The notes beneath the pieces are model-generated. The model made no database searches. It had not been told where the DNA came from and was given only the letters and a program-made list of their open reading frames with translations. Source: Euptelea pleiosperma (taxonomy: Eukaryota > Streptophyta > Magnoliopsida > Ranunculales > Eupteleaceae). From it: a stretch of 64,000 bases of DNA. The position numbers and the translations under genes were made by a program. Shown in pieces: positions 48,234 through 59,575 of this stretch. The stretch lies in contig CM068553.1 of assembly GCA_035048495.1 (NCBI GenBank), forward strand, positions 28,482,978 to 28,546,977. Direction: 5' to 3'. Each line of letters begins with the position of its first letter. Position 1 is the stretch's first letter.

Positions 48234-48571
48234 GACATGAGTTTTGGTAAATACCCACCCCCAACCAAAATATAGCACCGTCCTCGGTGCTCAATACCGG
48301 GACATAATCAGAGATGATGATGCAAAGATTCAGGAAGGATGTTACCAAGTCGGCAGAAACTCGACAGTGTGTGGTACCTGATGATCGGAAGAATGAATGT
48401 ACCTGCATTTCCAGAGATATAACAGTAATAACAAATGCATGAGACTCATGTACTCTAGGAATACCGGAATTGCCTTTCCGAAAGCGCTAAGTTTTACGTC
48501 TTCAGCCAGACATGATGGGGGTATATCAAGTACCCCCAACCAAGTTGGAGCACAGGAGACTGAGTGGATCA
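46659..48571 (-). mobile_element. Athila 3' untranslated region (1.9 kb), no env-like gene
   Basis: Between the pol stop and the 3' LTR. It matches 1701-3494 closely, so it is a stable part of this family. Only short frames occur. It contains a long T run (about 48200-48226) and two further plus-strand ACCCCCAACCA motifs, at about 48258-48268 and 48532-48542. Many Athila elements have an env-like gene here; this family does not. Confidence 0.8.
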
Positions 48572-51500
48572 TCAGTCGACATAGACAGGATCGATGAGAT
48601 CGATCTCAAAAGTCTGAATGAACAATACGTCAAGTTCATGGAACTGTTTTAGACGCTGCCCATTTACCTGGAATGAGGAGTGATCCTTGGGATCCTCAAT
48701 AGTGATTGCCCCGAAGGGTGTGACTGCTGTGACCGTATAAGGACCTGTCCACCTAGATTTCAGTTTTCCAGGGAAGAGATGAAGACGAGAATTATAAAGA
48801 AGGACCTTCTGTCCTGGATGGAACTCTTTCCTAAGGATGCTCTTGTCATGTATCCACTTCATTTTGGCTTTGTAATTCTTGGACAAGTTGTAGGCATCAT
48901 TTCTGAGTTCTTCTAACTCATTCATTTGAAGTTTTCTCTCCTCCCCTGCAGATTCGAGGTCGAAGTTGAGTTTCTTAATGGCCCATAGGGCACGATGTTC
49001 AATCTCTACCGGTAGATGACAAGGTTTCCCAAAGACGAGACGATAGGGAGACATATTGAGTGGGGTCTTGTAGGCGGTTCTGTATGCCCATAAAGCATCG
49101 GTGAGACGAGTAGACCAGTCTTTACGTGTGGTATTGACTGTCTTCTCCAAGATCTGCTTGATCTGACGATTAGAAACCTCCACTTGACCACTAGTTTGCG
49201 GATGATAAGCTAGGGCAACCTTGTGGGTTACCCCATACTTTTTCATTAATTTCTCGAATATCCTATTGCAGAAATGGGTGCCCCCATCACTAATGATGGC
49301 CTTAGGGGCACCGAATCTGGCGAAGATGAACTCCTTTAGGAATTTGACTACCACTTTGTGGTCATTGGTCTTGGTGGGAATGGCTTCTATCCATTTGGAT
49401 ACATAGTCTACCGCAAGGAGAATGTACTCAAAACCATAGGAAACTGGAAAGGGGCCCATGAAGTCGATGCCCCAAATGTCAAATATTTCATCGACCTGGA
49501 TGGGAGTGAGGGGCATCATGTTCTTCTGGGAGATGCGGCCTAGATGCTGACAATTAGGACAGGTTTTGCTGTAGATGTGGGCATCTTTAAATAATGTGGG
49601 CCAGTAGAATCCGCATTGCAGCACTTTTTCTGCAGTCTTCTTAGTGCTGAAATGACCACCACAAGGTTGGTCATGGCACGAGGATAAGATATTGAGTTGG
49701 TCCGACTCAGGGACACAGAGACGAATGATCTGGTCAGGACAGTATTTATACAAATAAGGATCATCCCAAGAGTAGTACTTAACTCTTGCTAGGAATTGGC
49801 TTTTGTCCTGTTTTGACCAGTGTGAAGGCATTTCTTCGGTGACAAGGTAGTTGACAATATCAGCGTACCAAGGATTAACAGAAATGGCGAACAGTTGTTC
49901 GTCTGGAAAGGTTTCAGGGATGGGCTGGGTGTCGAAGGATGACTCTAAAGTCAGTCTAGACAAGTGATCAGCCACTACATTCTCAGTTCCTTTCTTATCC
50001 TTAATCTCGAGGTCGAATTCCTGCAGTAAGAGAATCCATCGAATTAATCGAGGCTTGGTTTCCTTTTTCGACATGAGATAACGAAGGGCTGCATGATCAG
50101 TGTACACTACTACCTTAGTGGCTAAGAGGTACTGACGGAATTTATCAAGGGCGAAGACTACTGCCAGGAGTTCTTTCTCAGTGGTGGAGTAATTCATTTG
50201 GGCAGAGTTATGAGTTTTGCTCGCGTAGTAGATCACGTGTGACCTTTTGTTAACTCTCTGCCCTAGAACGGCGCCTAATGCGTAGTCAGAAGCATCGCAC
50301 ATTACCTCGAAAGGTAGAGTCCAGTCCGGGGGACGGATAATGGGCGCAGTAGTGAGCTCAGATTTGAGACGCTCAAATGCCTTGACACAGTCAGCATTAA
50401 AGTCGAAAGGACTATCTTTAGCCAGAAGATGGGACAGAGGTCGAGCGATTTGAGAGAAGTCCTTGATGAATCGCCTATAGAATCCTCCGTGTCCCAAAAA
50501 GGATCGGATGTCACGCACGGACTTAGGAATGGGCAAGGTCGAGATGATATCGATTTTAGCTTTGTCGACCTCAATGCCCTGATGGGAAATGACATGTCCC
50601 AGAACAATGCCCTTCTTCACCATGAAGTGGCATTTCTCCCAATTGAGGACAAGTCGCTTGTCCTGACAGCGTTGAAGTACCAGCCCTAGATGGTTCAGAC
50701 AGTCATCAAAGGATGACCCAAAAACTGAGAAGTCGTCCATAAAGACTTCGAGAAATTTTTCCACCATGTCAGAGAATATGCTCATCATACACCTTTGAAA
50801 AGTCGCGGGTGCATTGCAGAGGCCAAAGGGCATGCGCTTGTAGGCAAAAGTGCCAAAGGGACAGGTGAAAGTTGTCTTCTCATGATCCTCAGGGGCGATG
50901 GGTATTTGATTATACCCTGAGTAACCATCGAGGAAGCAGTAATAGGAGTGACCTGCTAGTCTCTCCAACATTTGGTCTATGAAGGGTAAAGGAAAATGGT
51001 CCTTCCTAGTGTTGGTGTTGAGTCGTCGGTAATCGATGCAGACTCTCCACCCTTTCTTCAGGCGCTGGGTGACCATTTCTTTGTTCTCATTTTCCACAAC
51101 TGTGAATCCTGCCTTTTTAGGGACGACATGAATAGGACTCACCCATTTGCTATCGGAGATGGGGTAAATGATACCCGCATCTAACAGTTTAAGGACCTCG
51201 TCCCGGACTACATCCTTCAAGATGGGGTTCAACCTCCTCTGGTGTTCTCGAGAGGTTTTGGATTCATCCTCGAGATAGATGTGATGTTGGCACACCGAGG
51301 GGTCTATGCCTCGAATATCATCTATAGTCCAACCTATCGCAGATTTGTGCTTGTTGAGCAGCTCGAGAAGTTTCTTACGTTCACTCGCAGATAAAGCGGA
51401 AGCAATAATGACAGGGTAGGTTTCCTTAGGACCAAGATAGGCATAGGAAAGATCTGTGGGAAGAGGCTTAAGCTCCAATATTGGAGCAGATGGAGTAGAA

Positions 51501-53899
51501 ATAGGTGTCACAGAAGACACGGATTGAAGAGGTTTGACTTCAGTAGGTAAAGGAAGGATGGGTTCTCTGGCCATGGTTATCAGAGGCTCGAACTCGATGA
51601 GAGGAGCGGGGATCTCTATCAGTGGAGCAGTCTCCAAAAGATCATTGAGATCAGAAATAGCTGACTCTGTTGCAAAGTCAGCTCCAAAGTGTTCTAGACA
51701 CTGCTTAAGAATATCTTCGGTGGAGTCCGGGATTAGACTCTCAACGGCACACATTTCATCGGTCACTTCGCGATCGGCATCTTGTTGCATTAAACGAAAG
51801 ATGTTGACCTCAGCTTTGAGGTTACCAAAAGCAATGGACATGTTTCCGTCCCGGCACCCGATGTGTGCGTTCGCGGTGGCAAGGAATGGACGGCCTAAGA
51901 TGACCGGAATGCGGTTATCCTGACACGGCTCGGTGTCGAGAATGATAAAGTCCACAGGATAGTAAAAGTCAGCGACTTTTACTAGGACATCTTCAATGAT
52001 TCCTCTTGGAATCTTGATGGACTGATCAGCCAATTTCAGGGTGACATTGGTAGGCTTCATATCTTTCAGTCCTAACTGCTGATATACCGAGAACGGTATG
52101 AGGTTAACGCTAGCCCCTAAATCTAGCAAGGCAGTGCAGCTAAAGTTGTCTCCAATTTCACATTGGACAGTTGGGCTACCTGGATCCTTGTGTTTGATCA
52201 CACTATTGCGTTGAATGAATGCTGTAGCTTTTTCGGCCAAGAAGCCAGCTTTGGGTACATGCGTACGCCGCTTAACTGTGCACAAGTCCTTGAGGAATTT
52301 GGCATAGGAAGGGATTTGCTTGATAGCAGAAAGGAATGGGATATTGATCTGGACGTCTTTAAAGACGTCTAAGATTTCAGAGAATTGCTGATCCCGCTTA
52401 TCTTGGACAAGTCTGTCCGGGAAGGGAGGCTTTACTCGACAAATGGCTTTGTCTTTAGCCTTAGATTTCTGCACAGGGATATCTGATGTTGGTGCAGAGG
52501 TAGAAGAAGCAGAGGTAGAAGAAGCAGAGGTAGGATTAGGACTAGTTTCCTCTGTGCGAGTGATGGGTGCCGGAGATGGCACCGGTGGTGGTTGGACTCC
52601 CATGTCCACAGTTTTTCCAGATCGTAGGGTGGTTACAGCTTGCACCTCCCCTTGACACTTCTCATTCTGGCTTTGAGATTGGGATCCGATCTCATATATT
52701 GCCCCTTTGGCATTTCCTTTAGGGTTTGCAATGGGTTGGCTAGGAAAGATCCCCTTAGCTTTCTCAGCTTCCAAGTTACCTAGACGTTGCTCTAGACGAA
52801 GCATGGATTGTTGTTGCTGTTGCTCTAGGCGTTGCATAGATTGTTGTTGCTGTGTAATGAGTTGAGCTAGAAGGTCTTCAATACCAGATTTGGGGACCGA
52901 CTGTTGGGGAATAGCTAATGGGAGCTGAGGCACCAATTCGCGACTCGAGCTCATTGGGGCATTATAGTTATAGGCTGGAGAATTAGTTGGGACAATCGGT
53001 TGGTTCTGAAAGGTCTGTGGGACTCTTTGCTGATTCTGAAATGTGCTCGATTGTCCAGAGTATTGACCCTGTTGGAATTGCTGGTTCTGAGTAGATGGGT
53101 ACTGATTCTGCTGGTACTGACCCTGATTGAATTGCCTATTGGGTTGATTGAACCCAGGAGGGTACATGCCCTGAGGTTGACGTGGAGGTTGAGCTTGTGG
53201 TTGAGTAGACTGAGGCCTCCAAGAGAAGTTAGGGTGGTTTCTCGTGTCCGGATGATAAGATTGACTATACGAGTTTTGAGTGGGTGGTTTGTATGTGCTG
53301 AAAGCACAAACTTCTTCCTGAAGAGGATTAGACCATCCTTCATTCAAAGGACAATGCTCAGTAGTATGGGAGGGTTGCAGACAGAGGGTGCAGGATTCCA
53401 TAGGGCTCTCGTGTCCCACATGCATGACTGGGGTAGACTGTTGAGTAGGCTTTTGGACAGACACAGCCAGTGCCGAGACTGACTTGCTCAACTCTTGAAT
53501 GACAGATCGAAGCTCCGTATCAGCTGTGGCATCATGTCCCTTGGTTGTCCTTTGGACCGAAGTGGTTCGACTAAACTCTGAGTCAGTCGTCCAATGTTGA
53601 GAGTTTTCTCCTAACTCTCCCAAGAATTTGTATGCATCGGTCGGAGTTTGGTGCAGGAATTTTCCTTGGCACATTGACTCTACCATGGTCCGGGACTCAT
53701 CAGTAAGTCCCTTATAGAAGACGTGGACAAGATTGCCCTTGTCGATGCTATGGTGGGGACACTTAGTCAGGTAGTCTTGGAATCTATCCCATGCTTCAAA
53801 AAATTTCTCATCGGACTTCTGTCTAAAGTCCTGAATGAGTTGCTTCATTTGGTTGGTCCGAGTCATGGGGTAGAATTTAGACATGAATTTGCCCACCAA
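48572..53899 (-). CDS. Athila gag-pol polyprotein (open part, 1775 codons)
   Basis: Encodes the gag remainder, protease, RT, RNase H and integrase. In order: retrotransposon gag with [15 protein letters not shown], a CCHC zinc knuckle [14 protein letters not shown] (about residue 170), a Gln/Asn-rich segment (about 220-380), protease [10 protein letters not shown] (about 590), RT with [11 protein letters not shown] and catalytic FMDDF (about 1050), RNase H ([31 protein letters not shown]), an integrase zinc finger ([10 protein letters not shown]...CPNCQ, about 1410), and DDE residues in GIDFMGPF (about 1476), SDGGTHF (about 1537) and GQVEVSN (about 1573). The second D and the E are about 36 apart, as expected. 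No frameshift. The first Met here follows a nonsense codon; the true gag start lies upstream at 54367. Confidence 0.95.
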   Translation of the reverse strand: MVGKFMSKFYPMTRTNQMKQLIQDFRQKSDEKFFEAWDRFQDYLTKCPHHSIDKGNLVHVFYKGLTDESRTMVESMCQGKFLHQTPTDAYKFLGELGENSQHWTTDSEFSRTTSVQRTTKGHDATADTELRSVIQELSKSVSALAVSVQKPTQQSTPVMHVGHESPMESCTLCLQPSHTTEHCPLNEGWSNPLQEEVCAFSTYKPPTQNSYSQSYHPDTRNHPNFSWRPQSTQPQAQPPRQPQGMYPPGFNQPNRQFNQGQYQQNQYPSTQNQQFQQGQYSGQSSTFQNQQRVPQTFQNQPIVPTNSPAYNYNAPMSSSRELVPQLPLAIPQQSVPKSGIEDLLAQLITQQQQSMQRLEQQQQQSMLRLEQRLGNLEAEKAKGIFPSQPIANPKGNAKGAIYEIGSQSQSQNEKCQGEVQAVTTLRSGKTVDMGVQPPPVPSPAPITRTEETSPNPTSASSTSASSTSAPTSDIPVQKSKAKDKAICRVKPPFPDRLVQDKRDQQFSEILDVFKDVQINIPFLSAIKQIPSYAKFLKDLCTVKRRTHVPKAGFLAEKATAFIQRNSVIKHKDPGSPTVQCEIGDNFSCTALLDLGASVNLIPFSVYQQLGLKDMKPTNVTLKLADQSIKIPRGIIEDVLVKVADFYYPVDFIILDTEPCQDNRIPVILGRPFLATANAHIGCRDGNMSIAFGNLKAEVNIFRLMQQDADREVTDEMCAVESLIPDSTEDILKQCLEHFGADFATESAISDLNDLLETAPLIEIPAPLIEFEPLITMAREPILPLPTEVKPLQSVSSVTPISTPSAPILELKPLPTDLSYAYLGPKETYPVIIASALSASERKKLLELLNKHKSAIGWTIDDIRGIDPSVCQHHIYLEDESKTSREHQRRLNPILKDVVRDEVLKLLDAGIIYPISDSKWVSPIHVVPKKAGFTVVENENKEMVTQRLKKGWRVCIDYRRLNTNTRKDHFPLPFIDQMLERLAGHSYYCFLDGYSGYNQIPIAPEDHEKTTFTCPFGTFAYKRMPFGLCNAPATFQRCMMSIFSDMVEKFLEVFMDDFSVFGSSFDDCLNHLGLVLQRCQDKRLVLNWEKCHFMVKKGIVLGHVISHQGIEVDKAKIDIISTLPIPKSVRDIRSFLGHGGFYRRFIKDFSQIARPLSHLLAKDSPFDFNADCVKAFERLKSELTTAPIIRPPDWTLPFEVMCDASDYALGAVLGQRVNKRSHVIYYASKTHNSAQMNYSTTEKELLAVVFALDKFRQYLLATKVVVYTDHAALRYLMSKKETKPRLIRWILLLQEFDLEIKDKKGTENVVADHLSRLTLESSFDTQPIPETFPDEQLFAISVNPWYADIVNYLVTEEMPSHWSKQDKSQFLARVKYYSWDDPYLYKYCPDQIIRLCVPESDQLNILSSCHDQPCGGHFSTKKTAEKVLQCGFYWPTLFKDAHIYSKTCPNCQHLGRISQKNMMPLTPIQVDEIFDIWGIDFMGPFPVSYGFEYILLAVDYVSKWIEAIPTKTNDHKVVVKFLKEFIFARFGAPKAIISDGGTHFCNRIFEKLMKKYGVTHKVALAYHPQTSGQVEVSNRQIKQILEKTVNTTRKDWSTRLTDALWAYRTAYKTPLNMSPYRLVFGKPCHLPVEIEHRALWAIKKLNFDLESAGEERKLQMNELEELRNDAYNLSKNYKAKMKWIHDKSILRKEFHPGQKVLLYNSRLHLFPGKLKSRWTGPYTVTAVTPFGAITIEDPKDHSSFQVNGQRLKQFHELDVLFIQTFEIDLIDPVYVD

Positions 53900-53941
53900 T
53901 TCTTTCCAACTGCTGATTGAATCAGCGGGTAAGGAGTAGAG

Positions 53942-54367
53942 CTAATCTGAGGCTCGGTCTTTGAGCGAGAATGGGAAAACTCGCAGACGCACATTGTCAT
54001 CATCGAGGTTCTGATTCTTGAAAAGTAGGATGACGTGTTGGAATTCCCGAATATGGGAATATGGGTCTTCTCTTGGGAGACCACGAAAGGTTGGCAGCAT
54101 TTGGATCGTCTGTGGCCTGATCTCAAACTGTACCGCCGTAGTAGGTGGGAGAACAATGCAAGTGGGCGGATTGGCAGAGATAGGAGCGAACGTTTCAATA
54201 AGAGGTCGTTCGACTGCCATGACTACAAAGGTAGTAGTACTGGGGGAGGCGGGTGGTGAAAGAGATGGGGAAGAATTCAGTGGAGGATCCACTGTAGGGA
54301 CGTGATTCTCAGATCGAACCAAGCGCTTGTTAGGGCGAGTCCAACCGGGCATACGCGAATGAGGCAA
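53942..54367 (-). pseudogene. Athila gag N-terminal part, cut by a single TAG
   Basis: Same frame as the downstream gag-pol. It starts MPHSRMPGWTRPNKRL, holds a Pro/Ser-rich stretch, then FEIRPQTIQML, EDPYSHIREF and LRVFPFSLKDRASD typical of plant retrotransposon gag. It stops at TAG (53942-53944), after which the frame continues without shift into WKELVGKFM and the rest of gag. Related gag proteins usually have Trp at this position, so a one-base change probably made the stop. In-frame readthrough cannot be excluded. Confidence 0.85.
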
Positions 54368-56049
54368 GCTCTATACTTGGCAAAAAGTTGCCAGAGAGGA
54401 ACACTATCCTAAATGATGCACACCAAGCACAGATAATCCTGTTCTAAGCAATCAGGATATATTTTAGGAATTATCTTTGTTAGTTTTGGGGTAGAGTAGA
54501 TTATGACAGTGGGCGGACCACTGGTTTATCTTTTAACCGCCGGACTAACTGTTTTGCACTCAGAGGTTCTCACCAAGCTACACTCTTCAGAGCGAATCCT
54601 TTAGTACTAACTCTAGTCAACAACAAGGCAATCCGAAGCCTAGACAGACGTGCGGCACAATGGCTGTCTTAAGTACGTCCCAGACTAACCGGATTGGTCA
54701 AGTGTATAAGAAGAGTGTTCCCTCGGGTTAAGCTAGGGTTGGTGCGTGTTCCTAGTCCACACGCAACTAATCGCCGAATAGTCCAAGATGCCACGTCGAG
54801 CTCAGTGTACTTGAGTAGCAGGGACTTATGGGTGTGTTAGACAACAGGGACCCGCGCTCGTGGTCTTATTTCGATTGGATGTTAAGCGGATTCGCTTTGT
54901 GTGGATTTTTCCTCGAACACCGGGCTAATTGGCTCTACTTCTTGATTCTTTTTATTATAGATGGATCCTGGGGAGCAATTTCAGCTGGAATGATGAGGTG
55001 GGTGATGAAATCCCACCAGTTTCAATTTGGAGCTGGGTCTGCTCTCTTAGAGTTGATTGATTAACGGCCACGCCACGCAAGTCGAATAAGTTGTTGCTAG
55101 AAAACAAATAGACAAGCGGCAATGATGCACCCAATATGCTCTGTATCGCACTCAAGGCGAGGATAGAAACTTACCTCCCGTGGGCCACGCCACGGGGTCT
55201 CCTCCGTGGGCCAGAGAGGGGTATCCTAATGGGCTTGGGCCCGACTCCACCTCTTTGAGCTTTTGCTCTCTACCCACACTGGATCGTGTTCCTGCAGAAA
55301 CAGTTAGATCGCACGGTCTAGGTATGTGGGATTCTATTTGGAAGATCCTTGCCTTTTTAGGGTTCACTAAACAAGCACTGAATTTAGGCAAGTTTTTGAA
55401 TTAATTTCCAAGTTCGAGATGGGTTAAAATTTAGGAATTCCCAGATTGGAAAATACCTAGATTGGAAAGTTTCCCGAACTGTGGAGATCTTCCAAGAAAG
55501 ATTTGATTGCGAGATCCCTTATAATTTTGGGAAATTTCCCAAAATTGAAATTCTGCTAGATTTGGGGCGTTTCCTTTTGCAGACTTTTCCAAATTCGGAA
55601 GATTTCTAAAGATAGAAATTCTTCTAAAGAGGAAACTTCTAAGAGGGGAAACCCTAATTAAGCAGAGTATCAAGATTTTGGAATCTTTCCAAAAATCGCA
55701 AATCCTGGATTGGTGATTTCTAAAAATCTGCAGAATATGAAACCCTAATTTTTTTGAATTTTGATTTTTTAATTTTTTTGGTAATTTCCACTTAATCTAG
55801 GGTTTCTAAAAAACCCTAGAACAAGATCTAGCAGTTATATGGAAAGCAGTAAAATTCCTAAATTATTACAAATTGCACTCGGCCTTCCGAGGCATTAAAA
55901 ATAGTAATTTAAAAATTGCTAAAAATCAACAAAAACAAAAAATAGAAAGTTTCCCGAAAAGGTCGGGCTGGCCAAATTGAGCAGCTTTTCGCTTCAGCAA
56001 CTTTCCAATTCCGTCTTTACGTCCTTTTTCGCACTCCCGAACACCCGAG
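54368..56049 (-). mobile_element. Athila 5' untranslated leader (about 1.7 kb)
   Basis: Between the PBS and the gag start. No coding frame of note. It is AT-rich near the PBS (55430-55960, with repeated GGAAATTTCCC/TTTCTAAA words) and more balanced near gag. Splice or packaging signals cannot be assigned by eye. Confidence 0.75.
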
Positions 56050-56063
56050 CGGCAGCGGCGCCA
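56050..56063 (-). other. Primer-binding site, tRNA-Asp type
   Basis: On the minus strand TGGCGCCGCTGCCG begins two bases after the LTR end. It matches the 3' end complement of plant tRNA-Asp (GUC) at 13 of 14 bases by my recollection of that tRNA, then diverges. This type of PBS is usual for Athila. Confidence 0.75.
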
Positions 56064-56645
56064 TTTGAAAATAGGGTTTTTCCGCGTCGTTGGTTTCGAA
56101 AATCCTAGATCTCAACAATATTTGTAATTATCCGATTCTTTTTCACTCAAATCCTGCAAAAATCACAGGGTTGTACAGTGGCTCGTGTCGGATGTCGATC
56201 CGCACTCGGGGTTAGTTTGCGTAATTCAACGACATGAAATGACGGATTTTTATCAAGAAAACATGGAGAGGTGAGAATGGCGATGGATTTAAAACATTCT
56301 TAGTGATTTTTAGAGAGAGAAATTACCACAAATAATCAAAAACACAAAAGTAAACTAACAAATGCAAAAATAATAATTTTATTCATCCTCAATGAGTCTT
56401 ACAAAATCAAACTAAATTCAAAAATTAACCTAGAAAACCATAAAAATTAGAGAGAGAAATGAGAAAATGTAGAGAGAGAAACATCTAAGAAGGCTATCCT
56501 AGAGAGAGAAAATATGGGGGAGAGAGAAAGTGGAGAGATCTAGAGAGAGAAGAGAACTCTTACCTTGGAGTGGAGACGAATCAGCAAGGATGGGCAGCAA
56601 TTAAAGACAAGAAGCTTTACCTCTTCCCACCTTCATTCTTCTTTA

Positions 56646-56695
<50 letters not shown>

Positions 56696-57422
56696 AATTT
56701 GCAGGCGTTGGAGGCTTGGGCTGCTTGCTAGTGAGGGATGACGATGGGTTGCTGAACAGCCAACCCAGATGAGGAAGACGTGAGGTGGTTGCAGCAGGTG
56801 TGAGCGTCACGATGGAGAAGCAGGTTCCGGCGACCAAAGAGATATGCAGGCGGTTTGGTAAAAGCTCGCTACACTTGGCAGCAAGCTTTTACGGTGGAAG
56901 GAGGGGGCAATACATGGATGGCGGTAAAAGCTGCTGGAGCAGCTGGCGGAATGGAGAGATGGACAGCAGGCGGTAATGGAGGTTACCGGATTTAATGTTG
57001 TTCGCCGGAGTTGCAGGTTGCAACTCCGGTAATCTTCTTTTTCTTTTTTTTTTTTTTTTTCTGTTTTCGTTTCTTCCTTTGAAAGAAAGAAGATGAGAGG
57101 GAACACAGGCGATGAGGACTACTGGTGAAGGTGCCGACTAAGGGAAGTGTTGCTGTGGGAGTTGCAGGCGGACCTGCAACTCTTGGTGGAGGCGGTAATG
57201 GAGGTTGCCGGAGTTGCAACCTGCAACTCCGGTGATCTTAAATTTTTTTTTTTTTTTTTTTGTTCAACAGCTTGGGGAGTTCAGAGGGATGGAAGAGGGC
57301 GGCTTAGAGTGGGAAGAGAGGAGAGAAGAGGAGAGTGGGACGGTGAAAGGAGAAGGTGATGAAGGGGGCGGCCAGCTAAAGATAGAAAAAAAAATCAATC
57401 CCTTGGTCTAACGGCTTTGGGG

Positions 57423-57430
57423 CTTTTATA
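57423..57430 (-). promoter_or_regulatory. TATA box of the Athila 5' LTR
   Basis: TATAAAAG on the minus strand in GTTATAAAAGCCCC. It lies about 1.2 kb inside the LTR, leaving about 1.35 kb of R/U5 before the PBS. The hairpins and T run fall in that transcribed part. Confidence 0.65.
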
Positions 57431-58118
57431 ACTTGTTTCTAAAAGCGTGGGAGAGAGCCTTGGGTCCGATTTAGGGTTTTTCTCCTCAAAGAAAAACGTG
57501 GAGTCCCCCCTTTGTGGAGATCGTTCCCTCTTAAGCGTGGGGCCCTTGTGGGGATTTAAAAAAAAACGCCCAAAGATTTCCCAAAAATCCATCACTAGCT
57601 ACCCCCATCTTTTAGAAACTTTCATATGAAAACTTCTTTTTTTAAAAAAAATATTTTTATAAAATATCATCTTTTACATGCCCAACACCTAGTTTTCTTC
57701 TAGGATAAAATCTCCCTCCTTTTTTGAAAACCACAAATTCCTTTTTTGAAGAAATATTTGTCTTTAAAAAAAATCTTTGTTTCATAAATCTTTTCCAAAA
57801 TTTATTCTCCTATCCTTCATCTTCTTTAAAAACCATTTCCTATCCATGCTAGGCATGTGGGTCCAACGGAATGGCTGGGCAGTGAGTAATGGGCCCGCAC
57901 TGCATCTTGGCTTAAGCCCATAGGATTGAATATGAAGTGACTGAGCGATCGTATGGTAGAGATGGAGGGTGATGATCGGGCGATGGAGATTGGCCAAGGT
58001 AGGCCGTAGGATTGAGTGATTGAGGAGGGAGAAAGGATCAGATGATTTGGATTGTGAGTAAAGAGAGAACGAAGATTTAGAGAGAGGAGAGAGAAAATAA
58101 TAAAAAAAAAACTGCTAG

Positions 58119-58190
58119 CAGAGGGTTTGGAACCCTGGTCTCTGACTTGGTCTTTTGCATGCTTTACCAACTGAGCTAGTCCTCAACTTG
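58119..58190 (-). other. tRNA-like relic with A and B boxes in the Athila 5' LTR
   Basis: Same sequence as in the 3' LTR: A box at 58167-58178, B box-like motif at 58124-58134, 32 nt between. It lies upstream of the TATA box, in the same direction as the element. Confidence 0.5.
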
Positions 58191-58642
58191 TGTTAGTTGA
58201 TAAGCTTTAATTTCCTTAGTCTCTTCTTTAAGGGCTTGTCTCTCCTTCTCCCTTTGTCGTCTCTCGACTCTTTTGCTCTCTCTGGCTCTTCTTCTCTCTT
58301 TGGCCTACATTTTCTTGTCCAAGTCCACTGGTTTTTTATGCTTTGATTAAAGGCATTGTAGGTTGATTGTGGGCCCACCAGTCTTGAGAACCGTCTGATC
58401 GGGTTTCCTGCGACAAAAGAAGCGCGTAATGAGACTCAATCAGAACGGCTTTATATCTAGACTTCCAAAAATGTGTTTAATGCATGCAAATATACCATTT
58501 CGTCCAGAAAAGTGTATTTTACGCAATGAGATAGACTCTTACGTAGAAAAGTGGATAATTAGAGCAGTTTTACGTAGGAGAGTGCGATAACGCTAACAGG
58601 ATAAGTGCTTAAAATAAGCACTTTTGAGCGAATATCAGTACA

Positions 58643-59575
58643 TCTTCAATCTATATTTTTAATCTAAATATTTTTCTAATTATTTTTCATACATACCTCT
58701 ATCAATCTAATTTATATAACCTTTGAGTTTGTATTTTTCTGATTTGTATTGATTAAGTTATGATTTTTCAAGCATGCTAGACTTTTCTGTAAAACTCAGA
58801 ATTTTAGATTTTATACGGTCCACTTCACTTTAAATTTTGATCTATATTTTTAACCTAAATATTTTTCTAATTATTTTTCATAGATATCTCTATCAATCTA
58901 GTTTCTAGAACCTTTGAGTTTGTATTTTTTTGATTTGTATTGATTAAGTTATGATTTTTCAAATGTACTAGACTTTTCTATAAAATTTAGAATTTTAGAT
59001 TCTGTCCGGCCCACTTCATTAAGGGTTTCGACCCATATTTTTAATCTGAATATTTTTTATTTATTTTTTCTAAATATCTCTATAAATCTAGTTTCTAGAA
59101 CATTTAAGTTTGTATTTTTTTGATTTGTATTGATTAAGTTATGATTTATCAAACGTACTGGACTTTTCTGTAAAACCCAGAATTCTAAATTTTGCACGGT
59201 CCACTTCACTTGGAATTTCGATCTATATTTTTTTAATTATTTTTCATAAATACCTATATCAATCTAGTTTCTAAAAACCTTTGAGTTTGTATTTTTCTGA
59301 TTTATATTGATTAAATTATGATTTTTCAAACGTACTGGACTTAAATATTTTTTATTTATTTTTCTTATAAACCTATGTGAATCTATTTTCTAGATTTGTT
59401 GATTTTGTATTTTTAGGATATGTATGTATTTAGTTGTAATTTTTCTAACGTACTTACATTTTCAACTTAGATTCTATGCGTTGTACTTCTTTAAGAATTT
59501 CAACTTAGATTTTAGAAATAAATATTTTTGAAATTACTTTTCATGAAAACATCAGTTGATATAGTCTTCAAATCC
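58643..59575 (-). repeat. Degenerate 190-bp tandem repeats belonging to repeat X, copy B
   Basis: TTTGAGTTTGTATTTTT recurs at about 58722, 58913, 59103 (TTTAAG) and 59280, then near 59400 and 59580, spaced 177-191 bp. Units share TGATTAAGTTATGATTTTTC and GGACTTTTCTGTAAAA. They are AT-rich and non-coding. Related units lie inverted at 60864-61225. Confidence 0.75.

Larger units (their letters stand above)
44077..58637 (-). mobile_element. Complete, very young Athila Ty3/gypsy retrotransposon (14,561 bp)
   Basis: Two LTRs of 2,569 and 2,572 bp, which I read as identical apart from 43 versus 46 T in one run, enclose a minus-strand internal region with PBS, leader, gag-pol, 3' untranslated region and polypurine-type tract. 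The target duplication GTACA is perfect (44072-44076 and 58638-58642). The protease DLGAS motif, RT style ([19 protein letters not shown]), lack of a chromodomain and tRNA-Asp PBS fit the Athila lineage. No env-like frame is present. Gag has one nonsense codon, so the copy may depend on others. Confidence 0.96.
56066..58637 (-). mobile_element. 5' LTR of the complete Athila element
   Basis: TGATATTCGC at 58637 (minus) to CCCTATTTTCA at 56066. I read it as identical to the 3' LTR apart from three extra T in the 56649-56694 run. Hairpins lie at 57004-57030, 57159-57182 and 57207-57233, and the tRNA-like relic at about 58119-58190. U3 is about 1.2 kb before the TATA box. Confidence 0.95.

Noticed and set aside
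46659..48571. An Athila env-like gene between pol and the 3' LTR
   Set aside because: Only short frames, no hydrophobic segments in a long frame, and frames differ in the partial copy (for example 2327-2515 versus 47299-47637).
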